From positions 558,001-622,000 of the forward strand of contig JAIVFI010000002.1 of the NCBI GenBank assembly GCA_025558095.1: a DNA stretch of 64,000 nt. The letters are read 5' to 3'. Position 1 is the stretch's first letter; each line of letters opens with the position of its first letter. The translations under genes and the position numbers were made by a program. The notes beneath the pieces are model-generated. The model was not told where the DNA came from, did not search any database, and saw only the letters and a list, made by a program, of their open reading frames with translations. This DNA is from Hyaloraphidium curvatum (Eukaryota > Monoblepharomycota > Hyaloraphidiomycetes > Hyaloraphidiales > Hyaloraphidiaceae). Positions 50,554 through 60,981 of the stretch are shown in pieces.

Positions 50554-53244
50554 ATGCTGATGACATCCCGGCGTCTTCGGCGCTTGGTACGCCGCACACT
50601 GCTTTTCGCAGCCATAGTCACGACGGCATTGGGTGCGCACCGGCTTCTGACGCCGCGCGGCGGCCACGACGGCCACCCCAAACTCGACCGAGCCCCGAGC
50701 TTTACGCTGTGTGTAGCTGGTGCGGGGGCATCTGCTGGGGATGCCGAGCGTTTTTTGAGACTTTTTCCTGGCACGCCGGCCGCGTGGGCAATGACCGACG
50801 ACTTCCTGCAGCAAGGATTCAGCGTGACAGCGAAGCTGCCAGCACGCGGCCACATTGTGATCAGAGCTCCTAATAGCACGTGGAGTGCAGGCGTTCAGGC
50901 CAGTGTTGATACGATCCACAAGAATCTTGCGTGCGAGTACGTGCTTTTGACCGGCGGAGACGTCACTCTGTCCGTCAATGGCGCACCATCTGCATTACCC
51001 GATGCCGTCGGTCTAGAGCTCCTCGAACTTCTGCACGCAAACCCGGCCGCTGTAGGGTTCCCAATTGTTCAGGGACAAAATGGAACCAAACACGTTGCGT
51101 CTCGGGTTCTCGGCGGCGCCTTGGTGCTTCACAACTCGCTGTTGGACTTTTTCCTCCCTTTGAACTCCACCTCGGAAATGTTAATGGCATTGCAGCCCAT
51201 GTACACGAACGATGTGGTCCTGGCTGCGCGAGTAGACGCAATTCCCGTTCCTGGGATGGAAAAGGATGGCTTGCAGGAGAGAACGTCTACTGGGTCGCTC
51301 TGTTCCGCACTTCGGCGAATCGGGTCTGAAGCCGATGTGGACGCTGGTGATGCCTGCCGTCGACTTTGGCAATCCATTACCATGCCAGCCACAGCGGGTC
51401 CCCCAAGATTGCAAGGCTATACGTATGGAGATTTCCTCAAACGGCTGCTTCCGTTCTTTGACCCGCTACACCCATCAATTGCCTCCCATCCCTGGCTTGC
51501 CGCTCGATACCCGACATCCTCCTCGCTTGCTGCTCTGCGGACGGTCCACGCGAGTTTCTCTTTCTCTCTCATTGTTCTCGTTCGCGATCGGCTTCTCTCA
51601 TTGCGCCGTCTTCTTGGATCCTTGCTTGCGACAGACTACTCTCCGGCTCAGGGACAAGTGCACCTTGTTTTCCACGTCGACTACTCTCCCATTCAGCGCA
51701 AAATTCGTGCATTCCTGGATTCGCTTTCGTGGCCACACGGCACACTCACCGCGTTTTATCGGAGCACGCAGGCGGGGATCCGAAAGGCGCTAACAGAGGC
51801 CTGGACACCTTTGTCAGATGACGAATTTGCTGTCTTGCTTGAAGATGATGTCGAGGTGTCTCCTTCCTTTATGCACTGGGCAGTTCGAGCAGTGATGAAG
51901 TACTACTACTCGCGCACCGTTCCACTAGCAGAAGTGACTTTAGCTGCAATTGCTCTATATTCTCCAGGGTACTCAGAGGTCCACCACAGATCCTTCACAC
52001 CGCCGCCAAGTCCAGCGTACGCAATGCAAGTACCTTGTTCTTGGGGGGCGGTGTTTCTGCCACGAGCGTGGCGACGCTTCCAAGCATGGTTTGCCCATCA
52101 TTCGGAGGAGGATCCAGTGTTGCCCTACCACGAGGCCTCAGCTTGGTCTATGCACAAAAGCTGGAAGAAATACCACTGGAGATTCCTGGCAGAGAAGGGG
52201 CTAAGCGTGGTGTATCCAAATCTGGGCAGTAACGCAAGCTTTTCCACCAACCATGTTGAGCAGGGTACCAATCTTTTGAATGTTGCATCTGCCGAAAGAG
52301 CGAGGAAACTTTTGCGAGTCCCTCTTGCTCCAGGTAGTTGGCGACCTAGAAAGCTCCCGGCATGGGAGATGATACCATCACTTGACATTTACGAGGCGCC
52401 CATCGCGGGAGGACCGTCATCGAGACCGCCACATCCCAATTGGGACGCGCTCACGGGATACAATGTGCTCATCTCTTCGCGGGACGGAAATCTTACCGAG
52501 CTTGCAGGTTCCGTGCGTTACTGGATGGGCATCGGAGGCGTCCGGAACATTGTAGCGCGCGCATTTGGCATCACCGAGGGACCGTCGCTTTCCGTCTGCC
52601 CGGCAAAAGGTGCTGTTCCCTGCGACTTTCAACGTGTGAACAGTGCGCAGGACCTCTTGAGGCCCTTGGGCAACAGTCTCCACGTGTTTCTCGCCGATGC
52701 TTCAGTTGGCATCGCACCGAGAGACATGGATTGGGCGTTTTACACGCACCTCTTGTGGCCCAAAGTTGGGATCGGCTTTTCCTCGTGCGCTGCGGCTTTC
52801 AGATTGGGTCCCGGAAGGCACCCAACATTATACTTGGCACCGCCGGTTCCCCATCCCATGAAAGGGTTTTTCCCTGTAGCAGCACCCCGAGCGGCATTCG
52901 TGGCCCCGCAGGTGCTGGGAGCTTACTGGACGGACAAGTGGGGTCCAGCTCGAAATGCCATTGACGTTGAGGGCGGTGGGGAGGACTTTCTTTTGCTCGT
53001 TGTGAGAGCCGCACTGGGAGTGGGCTATGCGGGCGAGTTCAGGGACGTCCTTGTTGACGGGCCTGTGGAGGGGTGCACTCCAACGGCAAGGGAAGCTACA
53101 GTTGGACAAGGCCTCCTGAGCTGGGTTACAAAGGAGGTGAAGTGGGTGGTGGAGCAGGCAATACTGTTCCCAGATCCTTCAGATCCCGAGTGGCATGGAG
53201 TCCCCAGGGTTCCGAGAACTGTGGTTATGCCAGGAATGCGCTAG
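50554..53244 (+). CDS. large type II membrane GT2-like glycosyltransferase, plant/algal type
   Basis: 896 residues from ATG 50554, one exon; the ATG at 50473 adds 27 residues ahead of the basic tail, so the later start is preferred. TSRRLRRLVRRTLLFAAIVT gives a basic tail and an anchor. The central GT-A domain has SLIVLVRDRLLSLRRLLGSL (nucleotide-binding start), a VLLEDDVEVSPSFMHWAVRA block with the DxD-type acidic residues, CSWGAVFLPRAWRRF, then KSWKKYHWRFLAEKGLSVVY and SNASFSTNHVEQG. This series matches the plant family 2-like glycosyltransferases (At5g60700-type). Residues before and after it are less conserved; the C-terminal third (from DALTGYNVLISSRDGNL) may be a second domain. Several N-x-S/T sites fit a lumenal location. 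Substrate unknown. Converges on the Clr2-like gene with 58 bases between stop codons. Confidence 0.8.
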   Translation: MLMTSRRLRRLVRRTLLFAAIVTTALGAHRLLTPRGGHDGHPKLDRAPSFTLCVAGAGASAGDAERFLRLFPGTPAAWAMTDDFLQQGFSVTAKLPARGHIVIRAPNSTWSAGVQASVDTIHKNLACEYVLLTGGDVTLSVNGAPSALPDAVGLELLELLHANPAAVGFPIVQGQNGTKHVASRVLGGALVLHNSLLDFFLPLNSTSEMLMALQPMYTNDVVLAARVDAIPVPGMEKDGLQERTSTGSLCSALRRIGSEADVDAGDACRRLWQSITMPATAGPPRLQGYTYGDFLKRLLPFFDPLHPSIASHPWLAARYPTSSSLAALRTVHASFSFSLIVLVRDRLLSLRRLLGSLLATDYSPAQGQVHLVFHVDYSPIQRKIRAFLDSLSWPHGTLTAFYRSTQAGIRKALTEAWTPLSDDEFAVLLEDDVEVSPSFMHWAVRAVMKYYYSRTVPLAEVTLAAIALYSPGYSEVHHRSFTPPPSPAYAMQVPCSWGAVFLPRAWRRFQAWFAHHSEEDPVLPYHEASAWSMHKSWKKYHWRFLAEKGLSVVYPNLGSNASFSTNHVEQGTNLLNVASAERARKLLRVPLAPGSWRPRKLPAWEMIPSLDIYEAPIAGGPSSRPPHPNWDALTGYNVLISSRDGNLTELAGSVRYWMGIGGVRNIVARAFGITEGPSLSVCPAKGAVPCDFQRVNSAQDLLRPLGNSLHVFLADASVGIAPRDMDWAFYTHLLWPKVGIGFSSCAAAFRLGPGRHPTLYLAPPVPHPMKGFFPVAAPRAAFVAPQVLGAYWTDKWGPARNAIDVEGGGEDFLLLVVRAALGVGYAGEFRDVLVDGPVEGCTPTAREATVGQGLLSWVTKEVKWVVEQAILFPDPSDPEWHGVPRVPRTVVMPGMR

Positions 53245-53302
53245 CACATCGTTGTAATCGCCTCCTTGTGCGTGGGGTTCAAAACATGGAAGACGAACAG
53301 TG

Positions 53303-55627
53303 CTACTCAACCGCGACGCGAACAAACGATGCGGTCGCAGAGATCTCGTCGAGCAGTGCCGCACCCTCATCTTCCAGTTCTTCTGGGCTCGTTTCTACGC
53401 CGTCGAAAGTCACAAACCGGAGCTTCAAATGCTCCGGCTGTACCTGCAACCCCATCTGCAGCCGTGCCGTCAGCAGAGGCGTTTCTACGCCAGCATCGTT
53501 CAAAGTCCGCACGATGCTGTCGGTGAATGTGTATATCGACGCGCTAACAGCCGCGTCGGTAAGGTCGAGCACGACCGGGGTGCGACCTTGCTCGACCGTC
53601 ACGCTTATGCGGCCATCCAAAGGCGACAGACGGATGTGCGGCAGGGGAAGTGGCGCTGTGTCACCGAGCGAGTCAAGCTGTGCGACCGCGTCCAGCAGTG
53701 ACAGATCCGGAGGCGATGCCATCGGCTCTGCAGTCTCCGGCGGAGTATGCTCCTCAACGATCCCGTCCAGAACCGTCTCCACCGCCTTCTCAGCAGTTAC
53801 CTGCGCGCAACCTTCCCCTGGCTCCTCCTTAACCCGGATTGAGGCGACCGCTGTGATGTCATGTGTACTGCCTTCTCCCACACCCGCACCGGTTTCGGTC
53901 AGATCGACGGTCTCTGTCGACCCAGAAGCAGGGAGATAAGACGCAAAACGATCCATCCTGCCGGAAAACCTCCAGTAGAAGCGCCCAAGGCAGTCACGAG
54001 AGGGTATGCCGAGCTCCGTGTCCCGGATCTTTTGCCAACGCTGCTTTCCAAACGCAGAGGGAGTTCTCGCCCAAACCGGGCCCGTGAGCTTTCCATTCCT
54101 CAGCGCCCCTGAAGCAGTACTTCTAGCCTTGATGCTGGTGACCACAAGCACCTCCCCATTGGGCAACCGAATGGCTGAACCCTTGCGAATCGATTCGTGG
54201 CCCCATCGGAGCACGAGATCTTGGTCAATAACCGTGGAGCTGAACGAGGTAACATCGTCACCGGCGGCCTCTTTGGCTTTCTTCACCGCAGCAAGGTTCA
54301 CGAGCCGCCAAGGTTGTTGGCCGTCGAACGCGGCTAGGGCATCCCGATAACGGCGCCGTGCATCGTTTTCCGGAGGCCCAAAAAGAGAGCTGGTAACTGC
54401 TCCATCAATTGGGTCAGCCGGACCGTAGAGCGCCGGACGGATGCACCGTTCCGCATAGACAGGGAGCGTACTCTGACGAACGTCCTGTAGCTCCACGGCC
54501 CACGAAAGATCGGCCTTGTTGTGCTTTTTCAGAATGGCAGGCCACCACACGTGCTCGTCTGCACCGTCGTCCAGTGCATCAATGTCCAAAGGTTCCCATA
54601 TCGGTCCCGTGCAATCCACGACGCGTACGGGTACCCGGACGAAATCGCCGCGGTAAAACATGCTCGGAGAATCGAGGCCCATCTTTTCCCAAAGCTTTCG
54701 CGCCTTGCCGTGCGTTTTTGTCTTTCCAGCGTTCGGTGCGGGCTCCTCCGCGCGGTCACCTGTTGGGACCACGTCCTGTACTTTGATCTCGGTCCGAACG
54801 AGGCGTTTCGCTAGTGGAACATTGTCCTGGTCATCTTCATCTTCATCCATGGTTGCCGAATACGGAACCCGTTTGCGCTTCACCGGCTGCCCGCCTGCGT
54901 CACCTGCACCGGCAACGGAGTCGACAACCTCCCCGGCCCGGACGGGATCAGGTTCTCCCCGGGCAGGTTTTGGTGAGCGGCGCGCCGCCTTTGCTTCACG
55001 ATTTCTGAGTTCGCAAGACGCCACTGAAACTAACGGAGTAACTGCCTTGTCCTTGGCAGTAAGCTTCGGAACGACCGACCCGCTGGTACCCGGTGACGAG
55101 GAGCAGAGACGACACGGACACCGGCTGTCCCTGCCCGCCTTGCCGGTCGAGACGTCCTCGAGCCAGATTAGATGCGGAGCAAACTCTGCCGGGCTTCGAA
55201 AGCGAGCAGAGGGGCCATTGGGATGTCCGAATAAGTAGGGATCGCGCCGCACGTTGGGCAGGCCGCTGACGGAGTCGAGATGAACCGACTGCGGGTTACC
55301 ATTCCTGCCGACGGAAGTGAACAGCTGCGTGTACAGTGCGTAGCCCCGCGGCAGAGCTGAAAGTCGGGTGCCGTCGTCCGGTTTTTTCCGCGGGACATCG
55401 AGCGCGCCTTCCGCGGTTCGCACAGAGCGCGGGTCGGCCCTGTAACGCGCGAGCAACGAGCCGAGCTTCTCGAGCCAGCCGGCCAGCGCGTCGCCGTCGC
55501 CGCGCTGAAGTTCGTAGCAGTTCAGGCGTCCGTCCGGCGTGCCGCCGCGGGGCGTCTCGGAGCGCGGTGCGCTATCCGTGCCGTCGGAAAATGACGGCGG
55601 TACGACGAGCTTCGTTCCGGCGCTCAT
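53303..55627 (-). CDS. Clr2-like heterochromatin silencing protein
   Basis: 774 residues from ATG 55627; an in-frame ATG at 55729 would add 34. The first part (PPSFSDGTD, AGWLEKLGSLLARYRADP, RGYALYTQLF, DPYLFGHPNGPSARFRSP, EFAPHLIWLEDV, CPCRLC) follows the N-terminal domain of cryptic loci regulator 2, a subunit of the SHREC deacetylase/remodeller complex known in fission yeast. A basic linker (KRKRVPYSATMDEDEDDQDN) leads to a BAH-like domain (FYRGDFVRVPVRVV, HVWWPAILKKHNK, LRWGHESIRKGSAIRLPNGE). The last 180 residues are acidic and end in a predicted helix. It would act in the nucleus in gene silencing. In a region so full of transposons, a silencing factor is a notable neighbour. No introns. 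Confidence 0.75.
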   Translation of the reverse strand: MSAGTKLVVPPSFSDGTDSAPRSETPRGGTPDGRLNCYELQRGDGDALAGWLEKLGSLLARYRADPRSVRTAEGALDVPRKKPDDGTRLSALPRGYALYTQLFTSVGRNGNPQSVHLDSVSGLPNVRRDPYLFGHPNGPSARFRSPAEFAPHLIWLEDVSTGKAGRDSRCPCRLCSSSPGTSGSVVPKLTAKDKAVTPLVSVASCELRNREAKAARRSPKPARGEPDPVRAGEVVDSVAGAGDAGGQPVKRKRVPYSATMDEDEDDQDNVPLAKRLVRTEIKVQDVVPTGDRAEEPAPNAGKTKTHGKARKLWEKMGLDSPSMFYRGDFVRVPVRVVDCTGPIWEPLDIDALDDGADEHVWWPAILKKHNKADLSWAVELQDVRQSTLPVYAERCIRPALYGPADPIDGAVTSSLFGPPENDARRRYRDALAAFDGQQPWRLVNLAAVKKAKEAAGDDVTSFSSTVIDQDLVLRWGHESIRKGSAIRLPNGEVLVVTSIKARSTASGALRNGKLTGPVWARTPSAFGKQRWQKIRDTELGIPSRDCLGRFYWRFSGRMDRFASYLPASGSTETVDLTETGAGVGEGSTHDITAVASIRVKEEPGEGCAQVTAEKAVETVLDGIVEEHTPPETAEPMASPPDLSLLDAVAQLDSLGDTAPLPLPHIRLSPLDGRISVTVEQGRTPVVLDLTDAAVSASIYTFTDSIVRTLNDAGVETPLLTARLQMGLQVQPEHLKLRFVTFDGVETSPEELEDEGAALLDEISATASFVRVAVE

Positions 55628-55897
55628 CTCGGTTGCCGGGCGAGTTGCGCGTGGGGAAGACCGTGATGGGCACGATCTCGGCGGGAGCTCCCCGCCTTCC
55701 GAGGGCAGGGAAGATCTCGGACCATTCAATCACCCTCTCCATGAATGTACTTCCACTCTCTTAGGATCAGTTATCGTATCTACTGCGGCAGAGAGAGAGC
55801 TGAACAGCTAGCTTCCATGTCCGGACGAAGATCGATTGCGGGGGCGATCTGCATACAACCCTCAATCAATCTCCGAAGCCACCAACGCATCACGTTC
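55628..55897. other. intergenic, promoter of the Clr2-like gene
   Basis: 270 bases between the 3' end of the small nuclear-type ORF and the Clr2-like start. No TATA box stands out. The two genes run in the same direction. Confidence 0.3.
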
Positions 55898-56725
55898 TCA
55901 ATCCAAGTCCATCGACGTTTCCGCGACATCCATCCCGTCGTCATCGCCGGGCCAAGTCCTTGCAGGATTCTCCTCCAACCCCTCCCGAAGAGCGGTCGCG
56001 AACGTATCCATCGGACGATAAAGGATGAGCGCGCCTTCGTTGCTCGCCGGGCGTTGCCGCAAATCGGGCAGAAATGTAAGGGAGCGAGGAACGTCGGGGA
56101 GCACAACCCGGTTGGGGAGCACGGGCATGCCAGTCGCGGGGTCAGGTTGATAAGAGGGCGTCGAGGTCGGCGGGCTGTAAAGGATCAGAGCGTGGGACGG
56201 CGTCATTGGCAGCATGGAATCCGGGGGAGGTGGTGGCGCCGAGGGACGCGGCGGCGAGCCCCCCAGAAGCCGTTCTGCGCTGCCGTCCATGGGAAGCCCG
56301 TCGGCGCCGAACTCGTCCGTACTAAACTCTTCAGACTCGCAGTCATCGTCGAGTCCCGTCCAGTAGCTCGGTGCATCGTTGTCCGAGTCGAAGAACTGGG
56401 AATCGGAGTCGAGGAACTGGGCCGGAGCCCGCGGTGTGGGACTCGGAGCGGCGATCGGCGGGGCGGCGTGTGCGAGACGCGGAGCCGCTGGGTTTCCGGC
56501 GTCCGCGCGAACCCTTTTCGTCCGGTGCAATGGCGGTGCGCGGGAGGCAGAAGCGTTGTCGGGGGCGGCGACTTCGTCCAGCGAGCGCTTCAAAGGCCGC
56601 AGCTCAAAGGGCTCGGCCCGGCGGAAGCGTTTGCCGCCGGGCGCATCGGCATCGTCCGCCTCGCGCGCGTGCTTGTGGCCGCCGAATGCCGCCGTCCAGC
56701 GCGGGATGCTGGGCGCGGCGGTCAT
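55898..56725 (-). CDS. hypothetical nuclear-type protein, low complexity
   Basis: 275 residues. Basic clusters GKRFRRAEPFELRPLKRS and HRTKRVRADAG could be nuclear localisation signals; an acidic tract (DSDSQFFDSDNDAPSYWTGL) and Pro-rich stretches (SPPRPSAPPPPPDS) follow. Short repeats ALILYSPP and ALILYRPM occur twice. It ends in an acidic tail (DDDGMDVAETSMDLD). It shares direction with the Clr2-like gene downstream. No family recognised; coding is supported by composition unlike its reverse strand. Confidence 0.45.
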   Translation of the reverse strand: MTAAPSIPRWTAAFGGHKHAREADDADAPGGKRFRRAEPFELRPLKRSLDEVAAPDNASASRAPPLHRTKRVRADAGNPAAPRLAHAAPPIAAPSPTPRAPAQFLDSDSQFFDSDNDAPSYWTGLDDDCESEEFSTDEFGADGLPMDGSAERLLGGSPPRPSAPPPPPDSMLPMTPSHALILYSPPTSTPSYQPDPATGMPVLPNRVVLPDVPRSLTFLPDLRQRPASNEGALILYRPMDTFATALREGLEENPARTWPGDDDGMDVAETSMDLD

Positions 56726-56844
56726 CGTGTGTGTGTTGGGGGAGAGAAGGCGGTGGAATGCCGGCGGACGGGGTGGGGCGCCTACGGGTGATCAATCACT
56801 GGTTGAGGGATCCGGGTGCCAAAATCCCCCTTAACGTATATTTT

Positions 56845-56918
56845 GGCCGTGTAGCTCAGAGGACTAGAGTATCTGACTTCGGATCAGAGGGTCGCAGGTT
56901 CGATCCCTGCCTCGGTCG
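56845..56918 (+). tRNA. tRNA-Arg (anticodon TCG)
   Basis: 74 nt cloverleaf: acceptor GGCCGTG with CTCGGTC (one T-T mismatch, one G-T), D stem GCTC/GAGT, anticodon stem TCTGA/TCAGA with loop CTTCGGA, variable GGGTC, and T arm GCAGG-TTCGATC-CCTGC. Anticodon TCG reads CGA. The B box GGTTCGATCC is perfect and an A box (TAGCTCAGAGGACTAGAG) is present, so polymerase III would transcribe it. No intron and no encoded CCA, as usual for nuclear tRNAs. TATATTTT just upstream may serve as a TATA element. Confidence 0.95.
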
Positions 56919-56949
56919 AGTTTCCGCATCGCCGTGCAGGCGGACGCCC

Positions 56950-56953
56950 TTTT
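56950..56953 (+). terminator. polymerase III terminator for tRNA-Arg
   Basis: First run of four T residues on the plus strand after the tRNA, 32 bases beyond its 3' end. The same CGGACGCCCTTTTG text recurs near 56982. Confidence 0.5.
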
Positions 56954-59900
56954 GTCTCGATCGGCCTCGGTTCCAGTCGTGCGGACGCCCTTTTGCCAGG
57001 GCGAGTCCGCATCCGTGCTCTGGCTGTACGTTCCAGCTGTATCCCTGACGCCTCCAAAACGGGCTAGCTGCGACGACTCTCGGCCGCCTCCCTCGGGATC
57101 ATGGGTCGGCAGGCTCGATCAGTTCGATCCGTACGCCTCCGTCGCTCCAGGTTGGACCGCTTTCGAGCGCTGGATGCATCTTACTGGATCGGCGTATCTG
57201 GGCAGCAGTGTGGTCCCCTAGTCTCGTGGCCCGCCATCCGCCAACGGTGCACGCCGCCATTCCGAAGCAGGTTCCGAGGAGAATTTCCTGCAGCAAACAA
57301 ATCCAGCCTCACGCAATCAATGGATCAATCAATCATGTGTTCGAACGCCCATTGATGCTGGCAGGCGCTGGACGAGTGCGACCGCCAGATAACATGGGAC
57401 TCCAAGTGCAGGAAGTGCCTACTAGGACTCCACTGCTTCCCATCCCCATCCGTCGCGGTCTTGGTTTCATTCGCTCCCGCACAAAATCTCCGACACCGCC
57501 CAATCGACACTCCTCATCCGCCGCTTCGGCTTCGGAGAGTCGGAGCCCGTCGAACCATGCTCCTCCTTCCCGCGACCGTCGCCGACTCGGATTGTCCAAT
57601 CTTTCGATGGCCAACGGCCCCCGAGCCCGGTGCAGAGCTTAATGCCATTTCGATTAACCTTAGTCACCCGGCCGAGGCGCGATTGGCCCAACAGCGGCGG
57701 TTAGGCAGGCTCCCTACCGCGGAGTCGGGCTCCGACGTTGCCAAGCACGGTCCTCGCGACCGACCGCTGCCAGCGTCGTCGATATGAACCAGGAGCATGA
57801 ACGGCATCATAATCAATCGTTTCTGGACACGGAGCGACCTTGTCGGCGAGATTCGCTCGAAGGTCTGAGCAACTCGCCGGCCCCCGTTCAGCCATGCGAT
57901 GAGTGTGCGCCCGGGTGACGGTGGTCGAACCGCCAGCGCAGCCGAACCGCCAGCGCAGGCCAAAAAGCAGCTTCAAATGATGTCAAGTCCTATGGCGTGG
58001 CCGTTTGAAAGTCTCGCCTGGCCCGTAGCGGCGCGTGGCCCGGCCTGGCGGGGCGCGAGGACGCGTCGCACCAAGGTCGCCCGAGCGCGCAAGTCGGCCC
58101 CAATCCTGGGGCCGGCAGCCGTTGCACCGGCTCGTGATCGGTGGTTCAGGCCCGCAGATGGCCAGCACCGCCGGATTGCGGGTGCAGGCGGGCGCGATTG
58201 CGGTCGGGTGTGTGCGATCGCGCGGCAATCGAGCGACGAGCTGCGAGGCCGACTCTCGCAGAGCCCGCCCGCGCTCCGCCGTCACCTCGCGCTAGAAAAC
58301 GGCGGGGACGCGTTTGGCGAACCGTAGCTCGTTTTCCAGCCCTCGACGCGGGCAGGGGAGGCGAAGGGGACCGCAGGCACGTGCAATGTCGCGCGGGACT
58401 GCCCTGCCCCTTGCGCCGCCGGTGGCAGGCTGCTTGCGCGCCAGAACGATGGTAGAAGAGCGGGATTCGGGCGGACCGGACGTCCTGCGGCCCGCTGCCG
58501 AGACCAAGGCGGCGAAGGATGCCCAGGAAGCCGCCCTCCGGGCCAAGGCGCTCGAGGTCGCCCGCGACGTCGCCGTCGCGCGGGGACTTCCCAAGGAAGC
58601 CGCGTATGCGGCGCAAACGATCAACTTCCTACGCGAACTGGTCAGGTCGTGCCCCAAGTGCGATCGGGAAAGGGATGATTGGGCCGTCTTGGTGGGTCTT
58701 GCCCTCTTCCATTAACCCGCTTGAGGTTCTGATCTTTTGCCGCGGCTCATAATGTGAGAAGGGTGCCTACGCTGACGTGAAGAGGGCGGCCGCTGGAGTG
58801 ATCGACGAGAGGACGACATCGAAGGAGCGCGCTCGGGCAATGAAGAGAAACGGGGTGGGTTTAGCCCGTTCAAATGCCGTTGACACTGATTCGGAGTTGG
58901 CTGCAGGAGGAGTGGGCTAAGACGGAAACGCGGAGGATGGGGAGGTGTGCGCACAGGGAGGCCCTGCGCATCATGCGCGTCTACCGAGCTATCGACGGTA
59001 GGTAGAGAGGCACGCCTCGGGCTTCCATGGAATCAACTTTTTCGCCCATCCCGTGCCGCTTTCTCCATCAGAGGAAAGCTGGTACGCGGGTCCCGCAACG
59101 CCTCAAGGTACGTGTGCGTTTGAACGGTGCACCTGAAGTTTCGATGATCGCCAACCTTCCACACGAGCAGCCACAGAACGAACCAGCCACGGCCCGCCTG
59201 CGCCTCCTACATCGGTCTCTGCAACCAAATCGGTGGCCCAGACCAGGATTGTGGACCAAGGCAAGCGTAACGTGGTGGTTCCACGATCAGGAAATGGGTG
59301 TTAAGCACGAACCATCATTTGCCCGTTCCTTAGCAGCGCAGCGCTCGCAGACCCCTCAGGATCGTACGCTCGACTCGGAATCGATGGATCACGAGGTTCT
59401 CCGCCTGCGCGGTGGTCGTGGCAAGCACCTCGGTGAGCATAACCCGATGATCTACTTCCCGGCATCTAGCTGACGCGAAGACTCGGTCCCGCCAGGCTCG
59501 TTTGATCTGTCGGGATTTCGGACGACGACGCGGTTCGTTGCCCGATCATGTGCTTTTCCGCCTGATTCAATTGCTGATCCATGCCTACAAAGCCCTCAGC
59601 AGCTGCCGGACCAGCTTAGGAAACGAACGGTTCTCACCTGCATTACTCCCGCCGTGCAAAGCTGACTTGGAATCGCACGTTACTCCTCAGTTACCGTGAC
59701 CGATCTGACGCTCGACGACGATGTTGACGACGCAGCTGGTGTCGTCGCTGGCGGTGGGTTTGGTGTTGGCAACTGTTGCTTAAGGCCGGCTCTCAATTCG
59801 CCAACCATTGCAGACCGATCGCAGAACGCTTCGCCAAAAGGGACGGGAGCCGGTGTACCAATCGCAATCGGCTATTCGCCAGCTGGCCAGGTACAAATCG

Positions 59901-60674
59901 TGCTGTTGGTTCTCGCATGCTGACGGTTTGCTTACTACAGATGTTCGCCAGTCAAGCAGAAGGGAAACCCTCGGAACCCTCGGAACCCTCGGTCGGTTAC
60001 AGCTCCTTTCCAGTCCCTCGCCCCTCGCCGAGCATGCTAGGCGTAAGATCTTTACGTGCGTGCCGCAAGGCTCGCTATTAAGCTCGCCGTAATTCCCATT
60101 TCAGGCCGGCCGAGACAACGAATCTAGCGCAGCGTTCCCACGTCTCGGATTATGGCGTTCATCTAGGCCCCGGCGACGGAGCGCCTCCTGGCGGCTCCGC
60201 TGAACGTGGTGACGTTGGAGGTGGCAGGGCAACGTTGGATACTGTTGTCGGACACGTCTCCGTCAAGGCGCAGGAAGCTCATATCCCGGAAGCTCTGTAT
60301 CAGATCGGCTTTTGGAAGCTCTACAACGGGCGGCATCGAGTCCATCGCCTTTGTCAAGAAGGAGATTGCGATCAGAATCGGCCCCAAGTATGCCCACGCG
60401 CCGGCGAGCAAGGGGTGACAGCCCGCCACGTATCTCAAACTCGTCCTAGAAAAGGGCGTCTGGGCGGACAAGAACACGATGGTCAAGACCGGCGAGCTGC
60501 TCATCGTTCGCCCGTGCACCGGCGAGCGCGTTTATGGCGGCCTCACCGTCGACACCAAGAAGCGGAATGAGATGGCCCGCCACGGAGAGCTCCAGCGCTG
60601 GGCAACATGTCTTCGGAGGTCTGCCTGGGGCACGGACACCCTGATCACGAGGGCAGAGCCGTCGATTTGACTGG
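56954..60674. other. 3.7 kb with no recognisable gene
   Basis: Many frames are open on several strands with no motif. The best protein-like segments are 58449-58715 (88 codons; KALEVARDVAVARGLPKEAA then AAQTINFLRELVRSCPKC, an amphipathic helical pair and a CxxC) and 60433-60600 (LVLEKGVWADKNTMVKTGEL). Neither matches a family I know. A GGAACCCTC triplet repeat lies at 59964-59990. Confidence 0.4.
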
Positions 60675-60981
60675 CATCGCAGTGCCGCAATCGTTGTCGA
60701 AGACAAGACCTTTGGGCGGACTCCGAGCTGAACTGGAAATTGGTTTTTCCCCAACAGGAAGCTCGACCAGCTCGAGCACGAGCGTTTTCCGCGAGAAAGA
60801 ATGAACTAATGCTGGAATAACCCTTGCCGACCTAGCGAGGATAACCTCACAATTGTGCGCGAAACAATGTTTGCAATGTGCTCCCGTGAGAGACGAACAC
60901 CAGCAGGCCTAATGTTGAGTGTCATTTGCGAACTGTTCGCCGCCTGAGTAGGGTATGGTTCCAGATGTTCATGTTCGACGT
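60675..60981. repeat. left arm of inverted duplication (3' end of GT61 and its neighbour)
   Basis: Matches 63122-63405 in reverse complement at about 85 percent. Contains the last 50 codons of GT61 on minus and, on plus, a broken version of the C-terminal tail of the gene at 63278-63487. Protein similarity extends beyond both limits (LWQWYYVEHEHL versus TWQKGCFVEHEHL). Confidence 0.85.

Noticed and set aside
59964-59990. GGAACCCTC triplet as a telomere remnant
   Set aside because: Three nine-base units do not match known telomeric repeats closely enough and stand alone.
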